Assembly: GCA_017525805.1 (NCBI GenBank)
Contig: JAFXSH010000001.1
Location: forward strand, 1 to 25,439
Direction of reading: 5' to 3'
Origin: Clostridia bacterium
GTDB taxonomy: Bacteria > Bacillota_A > Clostridia > Christensenellales > Aristaeellaceae
Length of the DNA: 25,439 bases
Part shown: one piece after another, positions 18,299 through 25,439 of the stretch
Layout of the letters: every line of letters begins with the position of its first letter
How positions within the stretch are numbered: the first letter of the stretch is position 1
Position numbers and translations under genes: made by a program
Notes under the pieces: model-generated
The model's database searches: none
The model's input: only the letters and a program-made list of their open reading frames with translations
What the model was told of the DNA's origin: nothing

Positions 18299-19762
18299 TC
18301 AAAATTGGAAATAAGCAAACTCCGCCGCGTCCTGGGTAGCCAGCAGGGCCAGCCAGGCGCAGGCGATGATGAGCAGAAAATACACGGCGCTGACCATTTT
18401 CCGGGCGCTGTCCCGGCCGGTTTTCGCACCGGGCAGATCGGCTTCGCCCCAGGGCCTCAGCCGCGCCATGGCCAGCAGCGTCAGAATCAAACGAAGGGCG
18501 TTTAGGCCGGTCAGGTCCATGCTCTGCAGGGCGGCGGCAGCGCTGCCGGGGGCGTTAAGCAGCCGATGAAAAACAACGCCCACTTGCTCCAGAGAGGAGG
18601 CGCGGAAAATCAGCCCGGCGGGCACGAAAATCAGAAACATGATCCCCCGCCGAAGCCAAACGAACCAGGGGGCGGACAATGGCAGCCTCCACTTTTCCGC
18701 AAGCCTTCCCGTGGGCTGTTCCAGCAGGCCCTCCACGCAAACCCAAAGCGCCGCGTACAGGCCCCAGAGCACATAGTTCCACCGGGCCCCATGCCATAAT
18801 CCGCACAGCGCGAATACGATCAGGGTGTTTGCCATCCTGCGGGCGGTCCCGCGCCGGGAGCCCCCCAGGGGAATGTACACATAGCTGGTGAACCAGCGGT
18901 TCAGGCTGATATGCCAACGGCGGAAGAATTCCCCGTAGCTCTGGGACAGGTAGGGCTGATCGAAGTTTTTCATGAGCCTTATGCCCATGAGCCTTGCCGA
19001 CCCGGCGGCGATCTCGGAATATCCCGCGAAATCGCAGTACATTTGGAAGCAGAACAGCGCGCCCGCCAAAAAGATGGCGAAGGAGGACGCTTGCTCCGCC
19101 TGGGCAAATACCCGGTTCACATACACGCCGCAAAGGTCCGCCACCGCGCACTTTCGGAAAAAACCGCACAGCAAAAGCCGCAGCCCGGCGGACACGTCCT
19201 CGCGCTGGAACCGACGCTCTTTTTTCAGCTGGGGCAGCAGATTGCCCGGGGCTTCGATGGGCCCGGCCACCAGCTGGGGAAAGAAGGAAACATAGAGCGC
19301 GAAGGTGACGAAATCCTTTTCCGCCTCAAATTTCCCCCGGTACACGTCGATGGTGTAGCTCATGGTCTGGAAGGTGTAAAAGGAGATGCCTACCGGCAGG
19401 ATCAGGTTCAGCTCCGGCGTGCGGAAGGAAAGGCCCAGGGCCGCCCACACGCCGTTCATGATGCCGCCGAAAAAATCCCAGTATTTGAAGAAAAAAAGCA
19501 GCCCCAGGTTCATCACCATGCTAACGGAAAGCAGCAGCCGTTTGATCCTTTTTTGCTCCCGCCAGTGCGCCATGCCCCGGCCGCAGAAGTAATCCACCGC
19601 CGTGGAAAACAGCAGTAGGAAAATGAACAGCGGGTTCCAGTACATATAAAAGAACCAGGAAGCCGCCAGCAGCCAGTATTTCCGCGCCCGATGGGGCAGC
19701 AGCCAGTGAAAGCCCACCGCAATGGGGAGGAAGATGAGAAAGGCCAGGGAATTAAAATTCAC
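18299..19762 (-). CDS. MBOAT-family membrane O-acyltransferase (AlgI/DltB-like)
   Basis: 487 aa, about ten membrane segments. Start GTG 19762 overlaps the upstream stop as GTGA (19759-19762), so translation is coupled. Family marks: LPVGISFYTFQTMSYTIDVYRG (122-143, conserved in AlgI/DltB), FFPQLVAGPI (160-169), RRWHISLNRWFTSYVYIPLG (281-300) with His284, and GLWHGARWNYVLWG (321-334) with His324, the invariant catalytic histidine. Such proteins move an acyl group across the membrane onto an extracellular acceptor or partner. The operon context (ligase upstream, SGNH protein downstream) supports acylation of a cell-surface polymer with an acid activated in the cytosol. The length matches AlgI (about 500 aa) better than DltB (about 400). 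Confidence 0.92.
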   Translation of the reverse strand: MNFNSLAFLIFLPIAVGFHWLLPHRARKYWLLAASWFFYMYWNPLFIFLLLFSTAVDYFCGRGMAHWREQKRIKRLLLSVSMVMNLGLLFFFKYWDFFGGIMNGVWAALGLSFRTPELNLILPVGISFYTFQTMSYTIDVYRGKFEAEKDFVTFALYVSFFPQLVAGPIEAPGNLLPQLKKERRFQREDVSAGLRLLLCGFFRKCAVADLCGVYVNRVFAQAEQASSFAIFLAGALFCFQMYCDFAGYSEIAAGSARLMGIRLMKNFDQPYLSQSYGEFFRRWHISLNRWFTSYVYIPLGGSRRGTARRMANTLIVFALCGLWHGARWNYVLWGLYAALWVCVEGLLEQPTGRLAEKWRLPLSAPWFVWLRRGIMFLIFVPAGLIFRASSLEQVGVVFHRLLNAPGSAAAALQSMDLTGLNALRLILTLLAMARLRPWGEADLPGAKTGRDSARKMVSAVYFLLIIACAWLALLATQDAAEFAYFQF

Positions 19763-19992
19763 TTCCTCACCCCCATATTCAATAGCAGAAACACGGTCAG
19801 CGCCAGGGCGGCTTCCGAAAGGGATACGCCCATAAGCAGGCCCCAGGCCGTGGCCCCCACCGCCAGAAACGCCGACGCAAAGCGCAGCGCGCCCCCGGCG
19901 GGCTTCCGGATGAAATCCGTAAGGAGCAGCAGCAGCGCCAGCCCATAGCCCGCAAGGACGATGGGCAGCGTCAGGATGACCGATTCAGCCAT
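19759..19992 (-). CDS. Small membrane protein, 77 aa, three predicted helices
   Basis: ATG 19992 lies inside the end of the ligase gene (22-bp overlap) with AAGGAG about 9 nt upstream; its stop overlaps the MBOAT start. Hydrophobic segments at about 5-25, 35-55 and 58-74 with LTDFIRKPAG between the first two. No enzymatic motif. It sits between ligase and MBOAT, where dlt operons carry no such gene, although dlt operons have a different small membrane protein (DltX). It may couple the cytosolic ligase product to the MBOAT channel. This is inference from position only. Confidence 0.7.
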   Translation of the reverse strand: MAESVILTLPIVLAGYGLALLLLLTDFIRKPAGGALRFASAFLAVGATAWGLLMGVSLSEAALALTVFLLLNMGVRK

Positions 19993-21440
19993 TGCAGCAG
20001 CTCCTTCCGAATTCGCATTTTATCCGGTTTGCCGGTGGGCAGCAGGGGGATTTCTTTCACGACGCGCAAAGCCGCGGGCCGCTCGTTCTTGGGCAGAAGC
20101 GGGGCCAGGGCCTGCAATAAATCGTCTTCCGTTTCGGCCCCTTCGCACACCGCCACGGCCCCGGGCACCTCCCCGGCCTTTTCATCGGGCAGGCCCACCA
20201 CGGCGGCAGCCTTTACCTGGGGCAAACGCAGCAGCGCCTGTTCGATGCGGGCGGGAGACAAATTCTTCCCGTTGCGGATGATGATTTCTTTCCTGCGCCC
20301 TGTCAGATGCAGCCGCCCATCCTGATCCAAATACCCCAGATCGCCGGTTCTGAAAAAGCGTTCCCGCGCTTCGGTCGCGCCGTAATAGCCCAGCATGCGG
20401 GAGGGGCCGTCCACGCAGATTTCGCCGATTTGCCCCGTCTGCGCTGCACTGCCGTCCTCGCGCAGGATCACGCCGCGATTCATGCTGTAAAACCGGCCCA
20501 CGGTCTGAGCGCGCACCTCCACGGAATCCTCCCAGTAGGCGCAGCTGATGCCGACGCATTCGCTCATGCCGTACACGGGGATCAGCTTCATACCCAGCCT
20601 TTTTTCCAGATGGATGAACGTGTCCGGGGCAAGGGGGCTGCCCCCGATGAACCCGGCGGACAAGGTGGGCAGCGGCTTCTCCCCTTTCGCTTCCGCCAGG
20701 GCGATATACTGGCTGGGCACCCCGTTCATCCGCGTGATCCCCTGCGTTTCGATGGCGTTCACCAGCGAATCGGGATCGGTTTTCCCGGGGAAAAACAGCG
20801 CGTATCGGAGCGCTGCCGCGCCGAACAGCAGCACCAGGCCGAACACATGCTCCAGGGGGAGGATGCCCAGAGCGATGTCATCCCCCCGATACTTGCCCAA
20901 GGGCTGGGAATCCAGCAGGTTATTGTAAAATTGATCGTCGCTGAGCAGCACTGCTTTCCTTTGCCCGGTGGAGCCCGAGGTGAAAATCACATATCCCGCC
21001 TGATCGGAAGGCGCTTCCGGCAGCGCGGCGTCAGCAGCGGGCAGGGAAAACGGATCGAAGGCGATGGCCTCACCCTGCCTGCGGAGGGTCACGCGGCCAT
21101 CCGCCCCGGGTTCCAGCACAGCGGCGGCAGGGAGGGCCGCGGCGCACTCTGCCAGGAACGCTTCGGGGGTTGCGTGGGGGTCTGTCAGCACGGCTGCGCA
21201 GTCCAGCAGCCGCAGGCCAAACAGGCAAACCGCGGTGGAAGCGCTGCGCCTCGCTGAAAGGGCCACAAAATCGCCCGGCCTGATCCCCTGCGTCCTCAGC
21301 CAGCACGCCGCAGCGGCGGCATGGGCCTGCATTTCCCCGGCCGTGTACCACCGGTTTTCAGACCCCAGCAGCCGCCGATTGGGCTCTGACGCCGCATATT
21401 CGCGCAGCAGGACGGAAAGGCTTTTGTGTTCCGGGCGCAT
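19971..21440 (-). CDS. Acyl-AMP ligase / acyl-CoA synthetase (ANL family) of the surface-acylation operon
   Basis: 489 aa. Start ATG 21440 (MRPEHKSLSV) with GGAGG 9 nt upstream; the longer GTG frame to 21491 would start within the terminator hairpin. ANL motifs: FTSGSTG (153-159), PVYGMSECVGIS (288-299), FFRTGDLGYLD (362-372), GRRKEIIIRNGKNLSP (381-396) and the catalytic Lys471 in LPTGKPDKM. Cytosolic. First gene of the operon with the 77-aa membrane protein, MBOAT and SGNH protein, and overlapping the next gene. It plays the part of DltA, but no carrier-protein gene is present, so the product may be an acyl-CoA. The acid is not predictable; typical D-Ala specificity motifs of DltA were not identified. 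Confidence 0.85.
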   Translation of the reverse strand: MRPEHKSLSVLLREYAASEPNRRLLGSENRWYTAGEMQAHAAAAACWLRTQGIRPGDFVALSARRSASTAVCLFGLRLLDCAAVLTDPHATPEAFLAECAAALPAAAVLEPGADGRVTLRRQGEAIAFDPFSLPAADAALPEAPSDQAGYVIFTSGSTGQRKAVLLSDDQFYNNLLDSQPLGKYRGDDIALGILPLEHVFGLVLLFGAAALRYALFFPGKTDPDSLVNAIETQGITRMNGVPSQYIALAEAKGEKPLPTLSAGFIGGSPLAPDTFIHLEKRLGMKLIPVYGMSECVGISCAYWEDSVEVRAQTVGRFYSMNRGVILREDGSAAQTGQIGEICVDGPSRMLGYYGATEARERFFRTGDLGYLDQDGRLHLTGRRKEIIIRNGKNLSPARIEQALLRLPQVKAAAVVGLPDEKAGEVPGAVAVCEGAETEDDLLQALAPLLPKNERPAALRVVKEIPLLPTGKPDKMRIRKELLQWLNRSS

Positions 21441-21484
21441 GGTCGCTGTCCTCCAAGGGAAAAGATTTCGATGAAGCGAAAAGT

Positions 21485-21516
21485 CCCCCACAGCGCTTTT
21501 AGGGACGCTGTGGGGG
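21485..21516 (-). terminator. Intrinsic terminator of the GH3 operon
   Basis: CCCCCACAGCG (21485-21495) pairs perfectly with CGCTGTGGGGG (21506-21516) around a 10-nt loop. On the minus strand the stem is followed by ACTTTTCG, a short T run. It lies between the end of the 143-aa membrane-protein gene (21528) and the ligase start (21440). No obvious promoter was seen in the gap, so some read-through into the ligase operon is possible. Confidence 0.7.
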
Positions 21517-21527
21517 CAGAAAATGGC

Positions 21528-21959
21528 TTATTCCTTCGCCAGCTTATCGCTGCCGGTGGTGATCACCAGACCCACGAAGGACAGGAAATACAGCGCGATG
21601 CCGACGATGGAAACGGTCACGGCTGTTTTCTGGGTATCAGGATGGTTGACGGGGTTCAGCATGTCGCCGATCACGTCCACCCGTTCCTTGACAAAGAACA
21701 CCGTCGCCACGCCCATCAGCACGGCCAGCACGAAGGTGGCGATGCCGGTCAGCCCCTTGAGGGCCTTGGGCTTCATGGTCAGGAACAGGGCGCACAGGAT
21801 CACCGCCGCGGGCAGGATAACGACCAGGGGGGCAACCGTGGTATGCAGGCTGGCCATGTATCCGCTGAGCGTGTTGATCAGGTACACGATCAGGCCAGCG
21901 AGGGCGAGAAGCCCGGAGACGCAGAGGATCTTACCGAAAGCGTTGGTATTTTTCGCCAT
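21528..21959 (-). CDS. Four-helix membrane protein coupled to the GH3 glycosidase
   Basis: 143 aa from ATG 21959, one base after the GH3 stop (TGA-G-ATG), with GGGAG about 9 nt upstream inside the GH3 gene. Hydrophobic segments at about 10-30, 42-61, 70-90 and 113-135. The loop between the last two is polar (KERVDVIGDMLNPVNHPDTQ). No family recognised. Tight coupling to a glycosidase that ends in a membrane anchor suggests the two sit together in the membrane, for example as an assembly partner. Function not known. Confidence 0.75.
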   Translation of the reverse strand: MAKNTNAFGKILCVSGLLALAGLIVYLINTLSGYMASLHTTVAPLVVILPAAVILCALFLTMKPKALKGLTGIATFVLAVLMGVATVFFVKERVDVIGDMLNPVNHPDTQKTAVTVSIVGIALYFLSFVGLVITTGSDKLAKE

Positions 21960-21960
21960 C

Positions 21961-24900
21961 TCAGTTCGCTCCCTTCTTTTTCTTGCCGCCCAGCACAGCG
22001 CAGGCAATCCAGGCCAGGGCAAACACGCCGGTGGCGATGCCGGAGCCAAGCTGGATGTTGTGATACAGCGCGCGCCAGGAGGTTTCGATTTCTACCCGAT
22101 GGGTGGTGGGGTCGGCTCCGTTCATGGCCGCGGAGTTGACCAGCGGATACAGGATGTACTTGATATCCTGCTTCATAGCCGCCGCCATCTGGGGATCGGC
22201 CATCAGGGTGGCGCCGTTGAAGTAATCCACCGCGCCGCCGAAGCCGCAGAAGGCCACGGTGCCAAACAGTACGGATTCCTTGGGCATGGCCTTCATGGAC
22301 ACGCCGGTAAAGTCGGTGACGGAGTAGCCCTTGAAGCCCCATTCGTCGCGCAGGATATCCTGGCAGACGCCCTTGTTGGCGCTGGGGGCCACCGCGCCGA
22401 TGCGGTTGAAGGAGGTCATCACGCCCAGCGCGCCTTCATTGTAGATGTTGGCGTTGTCCGCCATGGAGGCGGGCTTGCCGTTGGCTTCGATGGCCTGCTG
22501 GAAGTTGCGCAGTTCCAGTTCGCGGGCCGCCTGCTCGGTCATGAACACGGCGATGCCGGAACGGTTGATTTCCTGGTCGTTGAAGGCCAGATGCTTCAGG
22601 TTCACGATGGTGCCCTTGCTTTGCGCGCCCTGCACCACCGCGCTGGCGGTGTAGCCGGACAGGATGGGATCTTCGCTGTAATACTCAGCGCCGCGCCCGT
22701 TGAAGCCATGCCGGTGCAGGTTGACGCCGGGGCCGATCATGATGGGATAATTGAACATCAGGGTGGATTCGCCCAGGATCAGTTCGCCGTTGCGGAAGGC
22801 CAGCTCCTTGTTCCAGGTGTAGGCCAGGTTGGTGGGCGTGGGCGCGACGCGGGTGCCGTAGCCTCCCTTGCTCGCGTCGAAATCGTCCATGGTATTGTAC
22901 ATCTTGCCCTGATACTGGCCGTCGTTGGCGTAGGTGCCGCCGTCGGAACCGCCGGGGCCGTCGTCGGCCTTGTGGCCAGCGTAGCTGACGGATTCGATGC
23001 CCTGAATGTTATGGAATGCGTTGGAGGCGAAGGTGACGAATTCATCGGGCGTGACCTGATCGATCAGCTTGTCCCAGCGGGGATCGTCCCACTCGGCGCC
23101 GATCATTTGATAGATGTTCATGTCGTTGTTGACGCCCCAGTCATAGCCTTCCACGCCCTCGGTGAGGGGGATCACGTCGTTCTTGAGGAGGGTGGCGATC
23201 CGGCCGGTGGCGGCCAGGCCCGCATGCAGGGTGGGATAGGTGCCGTTCCAGTCCTGACGGCTCATGTAATGGGCGGTGTCCTGATAGCCGTCAAAGCTGT
23301 TGATGTCCATGGAATAATCCCCGGTGGTGAGCACGTTGCCGATGGCCGCGCCGGTCTTGGAAACGGCGAAGGTTTTGGCGTCCAGCTCAGCCCAGTTCCA
23401 GGTGAAGGTCTTGGCGGCGTCGCCGGTCACGTTCTGGCTCTGCGCTGCCAGGATATTGTTCAGCGCGTCATGGCTGTCCTCGCCGATGGCGAAGTAATAG
23501 TCGCCCGCGTCCAGGATGAAGGTGCCCGCGCCGTTGGCGTCGTAGGAGGCCAGGTTCGCCAGGTCGATCTTCATGGCGATCGTCTGGCTTTCGCCGGGAG
23601 CCAGCAGCTTGGTCTTTTCATAGTCCATCAGCTGCACGGCGCTCTTTTCCACCTTGTTCTGTTTGTCGTAATCGGTGTAGGGGCTCTGGGCGTACACCTG
23701 AATGACGCTCTTGCCCGCCGCATCGCCGGTGTTGGTGACGGTCACGGTCACGTCGGCGGTCTTCTTATCCGCCGCCACATTCACGCTGTCCAGGGTCTGG
23801 GCGAAGGTGGTGTAGCTCATGCCGTAGCCGAAGGGATACACCACTTCGTTTTCATAGGTCCAGGCGCCGTCCGCGGTGGCCACGGTGGTGTCCGGGTTGG
23901 TGTAGGTGCCCGCCTTGGCCGCGGCAGCGTTGTTCACGCCCGCCACCACGTCGGCGTAACGGCTTTCAAAGTAGCGGTAGCCAACGTAAATACCTTCTTC
24001 GTTGATCAGATAGCTGTTCACGTTGTCGTCGGGCGTAAATTCCGCCGCGTTGGACCAGGCCACGTTGCCATTGCCGCCGAAGGCCACCATGGCGGGAGAA
24101 ACGGCGGAGTTGGCGATGTAGATATCACCCAGGTGACCGGAGGGAGCGACCTTGCCGCACAGCACGTCGGGCACGGCGTAGAAGCCGTAAGCGCCGGGAT
24201 AGCCGATCCAGAGGATGGCGTCCACGTCGGCGTCTTCCTTTACTTCCTTCAGCTCCAGGGGATTGACGGAGTTCACCAGCAGGATCACCTTGTCAAAGTT
24301 GGCCTTGGCTTCGGCGATCACGGCCTTTTCATCCGCGGACAGGCCGAAGATGTTGGTGGTGGTGCTGTCTGTGCCGCCGGTGACGTAGTTTTTGCTCTCG
24401 CCGCCGGGACGACCCACGATCACGATGGCCGCGTCCTGATAGCCTTCGTAATCCGCGGCAGTCAGGCCCAGGTCGGCGAGCTTGGCTTCCGCGGCCTTAT
24501 CGGTGCCGGTCAAATTCAAATCGCCGCTCTCGCTGGGGCCGGAGCTGCCCGCGCCGGCATATTCAGCATACAGCTCGCCGGCAGGGGTCAGGTTGCCGCC
24601 GTTGGCTTTCACCCAATCCTTATACTTCTGGGTCACGGCGGGATTGATATCCAGCCCGGCCTTCTGCATGGCAAGATAGGACTGGTTGCCGTCCGCGATC
24701 ACGGTGGCATCGGGGGCCGCGCCCATGCTGTTGCCATACACCGGCGCATAGCTGCGCAGGCCCAGCAGGGTCACCTTCGCGCCTTCATTCAGGGGCAGGG
24801 CGTTTTCTTCGTTCTTCAAAAGAACAAAGCTCTCCAGCGCCTCCTGCAGGGCGAAAGCCCGAAGCCCTTCGATGGCTTCCGTCTGGTTCTTGAATTCGGA

Positions 24901-25071
24901 TTGGTAGATCCATTCGGCCTGACCTGACCCCTCCATACGGTAGCTGGTTTCGCCGAAGTATGTGTCGATGGGCTGACGGTAGGATTCCATAATGGGACCC
25001 GCTACCAGAGAGCCAACCAGGACGAACACGGCTACTGCGGTCAAAGCACGAAAGATGCCTTTTCCTTTCAT
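21961..25071 (-). CDS. Circularly permuted GH3 glycosidase, membrane-anchored
   Basis: 1036 aa, ATG 25071 with GGAGG (25082-25086) 10 nt upstream. An N-terminal signal anchor (about 7-29) is followed by the GH3 C-terminal-type domain first (SFVLLKNEENALPL, then VILLVNS and LWIGYPGAYG), then a fibronectin-III-like domain (VYPFGYGMSYTTF, VTVTNTGDAAGKSVIQVY), and only then the GH3 TIM barrel (VNLHRHGFNGRGAEYYSEDP, LKHLAFNDQE, GVMTSFNRIGA, GYSVTDF with Asp920 as likely nucleophile). This inverted order is known from some ruminal Ruminococcus and Butyrivibrio beta-glucosidases. A C-terminal membrane segment (about 1009-1029) is followed by KKKKGAN. It should act outside the cell on beta-glucosides or related oligosaccharides; the exact sugar is not predictable. 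Cotranscribed with 21528-21959. Confidence 0.9.
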   Translation of the reverse strand: MKGKGIFRALTAVAVFVLVGSLVAGPIMESYRQPIDTYFGETSYRMEGSGQAEWIYQSEFKNQTEAIEGLRAFALQEALESFVLLKNEENALPLNEGAKVTLLGLRSYAPVYGNSMGAAPDATVIADGNQSYLAMQKAGLDINPAVTQKYKDWVKANGGNLTPAGELYAEYAGAGSSGPSESGDLNLTGTDKAAEAKLADLGLTAADYEGYQDAAIVIVGRPGGESKNYVTGGTDSTTTNIFGLSADEKAVIAEAKANFDKVILLVNSVNPLELKEVKEDADVDAILWIGYPGAYGFYAVPDVLCGKVAPSGHLGDIYIANSAVSPAMVAFGGNGNVAWSNAAEFTPDDNVNSYLINEEGIYVGYRYFESRYADVVAGVNNAAAAKAGTYTNPDTTVATADGAWTYENEVVYPFGYGMSYTTFAQTLDSVNVAADKKTADVTVTVTNTGDAAGKSVIQVYAQSPYTDYDKQNKVEKSAVQLMDYEKTKLLAPGESQTIAMKIDLANLASYDANGAGTFILDAGDYYFAIGEDSHDALNNILAAQSQNVTGDAAKTFTWNWAELDAKTFAVSKTGAAIGNVLTTGDYSMDINSFDGYQDTAHYMSRQDWNGTYPTLHAGLAATGRIATLLKNDVIPLTEGVEGYDWGVNNDMNIYQMIGAEWDDPRWDKLIDQVTPDEFVTFASNAFHNIQGIESVSYAGHKADDGPGGSDGGTYANDGQYQGKMYNTMDDFDASKGGYGTRVAPTPTNLAYTWNKELAFRNGELILGESTLMFNYPIMIGPGVNLHRHGFNGRGAEYYSEDPILSGYTASAVVQGAQSKGTIVNLKHLAFNDQEINRSGIAVFMTEQAARELELRNFQQAIEANGKPASMADNANIYNEGALGVMTSFNRIGAVAPSANKGVCQDILRDEWGFKGYSVTDFTGVSMKAMPKESVLFGTVAFCGFGGAVDYFNGATLMADPQMAAAMKQDIKYILYPLVNSAAMNGADPTTHRVEIETSWRALYHNIQLGSGIATGVFALAWIACAVLGGKKKKGAN

Positions 25072-25098
25072 CTTGGTTTTTCCTCCTCGTTGGTATAT

Positions 25099-25127
25099 TC
25101 AGAGCGCAAGTGCGCGTCTGTTCTGAA
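25099..25127 (-). repeat. Hairpin in the GH3 mRNA leader
   Basis: TTCAGA (25099-25104) pairs with TCTGAA (25122-25127), enclosing an inner GCGC/GCGC stem (25104-25107 and 25112-25115). It lies between the promoter (25184-25212) and the ribosome binding site (25082-25086). It may stabilise the leader or be a regulator site; no known riboswitch is recognised. Confidence 0.4.
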
Positions 25128-25183
25128 AAAGCGCAGAGGCTGGATTTTCCCGGAAAAGCCTTTTTAGTGTATAGAACAAATTC

Positions 25184-25212
25184 ATTATATCATTGTTAGG
25201 AAATCATTGCAA
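25184..25212 (-). promoter_or_regulatory. Sigma-A-type promoter of the GH3 operon
   Basis: On the minus strand TTGCAA (25207-25212) and TATAAT (25184-25189) are 17 bp apart, a near-consensus promoter. The transcript start would be near 25177, giving a leader of about 105 nt before ATG 25071. Confidence 0.8.
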
Positions 25213-25264
25213 GAATAGGATCGGTAGTAATTTGTGCGCTGAAGTGTAAAGTGAAGTGCAAAAG

Positions 25265-25301
25265 TAACTTCCAGAGTGGGGGTAGGGAACTGGAAGTTAC
25301 G
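25265..25301 (+). repeat. 11-bp perfect inverted repeat with G-rich loop
   Basis: GTAACTTCCAG (25265-25275) and CTGGAAGTTAC (25291-25301) flank a 15-nt loop, AGTGGGGGTAGGGAA. No protein frame runs through it. It is followed 27 bp later by a terminator on the same strand, so it could be part of a small RNA, or be an operator between the GH3 gene and the next gene on the + strand. Confidence 0.6.
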
Positions 25302-25327
25302 GGAGTTTGACAGCAAAGAGGAAGCTC

Positions 25328-25362
25328 AAAGCCCAGGAAGCCAAGCAGGGCTTTATTTTTTT
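25328..25362 (+). terminator. Intrinsic terminator on the + strand
   Basis: AAAGCCC (25328-25334) pairs with GGGCTTT (25348-25354), 13-nt loop, followed by ATTTTTTT (25355-25362). No gene precedes it on this strand for kilobases, so it must end a short transcript starting within about 25190-25265, or attenuate the transcript of the gene beyond the window. A weak candidate promoter for such a short RNA is TTGTTA (25193-25198) with TAGGAT (25216-25221), 17 bp apart. Confidence 0.65.
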
Positions 25363-25384
25363 GTCAAGTTTTTAAAATATATTA

Positions 25385-25413
25385 TTGCGTAATATTAAGT
25401 AATATGGTATAAT
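25385..25413 (+). promoter_or_regulatory. Promoter of a rightward gene beyond the window
   Basis: TTGCGT (25385-25390), 17-bp spacer, TATAAT (25408-25413). The word GTAATAT occurs at 25389-25395 and 25399-25405, 10 bp apart, followed by ATAATAT (25410-25416), so one helical face carries repeats overlapping the promoter. This may be an operator. GGAGGG at 25431-25436 is the ribosome binding site for a start just past 25439. Confidence 0.7.
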
Positions 25414-25430
25414 ATAACTGAAAAAACTAC

Positions 25431-25436
25431 GGAGGG
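25431..25436 (+). promoter_or_regulatory. Ribosome binding site of the next gene
   Basis: GGAGGG ends three bases before the window edge and fits a start codon a few bases outside, about 25-30 nt downstream of the -10 box at 25408-25413. Confidence 0.6.
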
Positions 25437-25439
25437 TGA

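Noticed and set aside
21523..24927. A 1134-codon open frame on the + strand opposite the GH3 gene
   Set aside because: It mirrors the GH3 codons, is full of His/Gly/Val/Gln runs, and has no domain or ribosome binding site. The minus frame has clear GH3 motifs, so this is a codon-bias shadow.
25265..25362. CRISPR array or riboswitch in the final intergenic region
   Set aside because: There is one hairpin and one terminator but no repeated spacer-repeat units and no recognisable riboswitch core.

Overview
The window looks like chromosomal DNA of a moderately GC-rich, gut- or rumen-type clostridial Firmicute. The evidence is GGAGG-type ribosome binding sites, a recombinase-TnpV pair and conjugation-gene remnants typical of clostridial elements, a permuted GH3 enzyme with a membrane anchor, and BspA-like/InlB-like surface modules. 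Species cannot be assigned from the sequence alone.

Layout. (1) 1-1936: the 3' part of an sfsA-like nuclease gene, then a class-C-type serine hydrolase and a terminator. (2) 1942-8822: a small membrane-protein gene is split into two halves (1942-2032 and 8755-8822). Each half ends in the same 24-bp sequence, and joining them restores one 44-codon frame. The 6.7 kb between the repeats (2033-8754) is therefore best read as an insertion. It carries one leftward operon: acyl-AMP ligase fused to an RsbW-like ATPase domain, two paralogous HxxxDG acyltransferases, and an LCM-type methyltransferase fused to a STAS domain. The operon has its own promoter near the right edge and several marks of decay (an amber codon at codon 3, a duplicated gene end, an orphan in-frame extension, a headless ORF). 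(3) 8839-11828: a large serine recombinase with TnpV, next to truncated conjugation genes (a VirD4/TraG-like fragment and a coiled-coil tail on the other strand). (4) 11879-14836: a GH2 beta-galactosidase. (5) 15029-21440: a cell-surface acylation locus. A leftward operon encodes a cytosolic acyl-AMP ligase, a 77-aa membrane protein, an MBOAT acyltransferase and a membrane-anchored SGNH/LRR protein. A convergent gene encodes a secreted protein with an InlB-like repeat, LRR_5 and an SGNH-like domain. (6) 21528-25071: a membrane-anchored, circularly permuted GH3 glycosidase with a four-helix membrane partner. (7) 25072-25439: the GH3 promoter, a hairpin plus terminator on the + strand, and the promoter and RBS of a gene starting just outside the window.

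Two gene sets could be undescribed systems. The inserted operon fuses partner-switch modules (STAS and a GHKL-type ATPase) to small-molecule or lipid-tailoring enzymes, which suggests that activation, acyl transfer and methylation are run or sensed through a partner switch. The surface locus has the logic of a Dlt or alginate-acetylation pathway but no carrier protein, and it has two SGNH-like proteins with opposite domain order, one with Cys where the nucleophilic Ser is expected. Both functions are inferred from domains and gene order.
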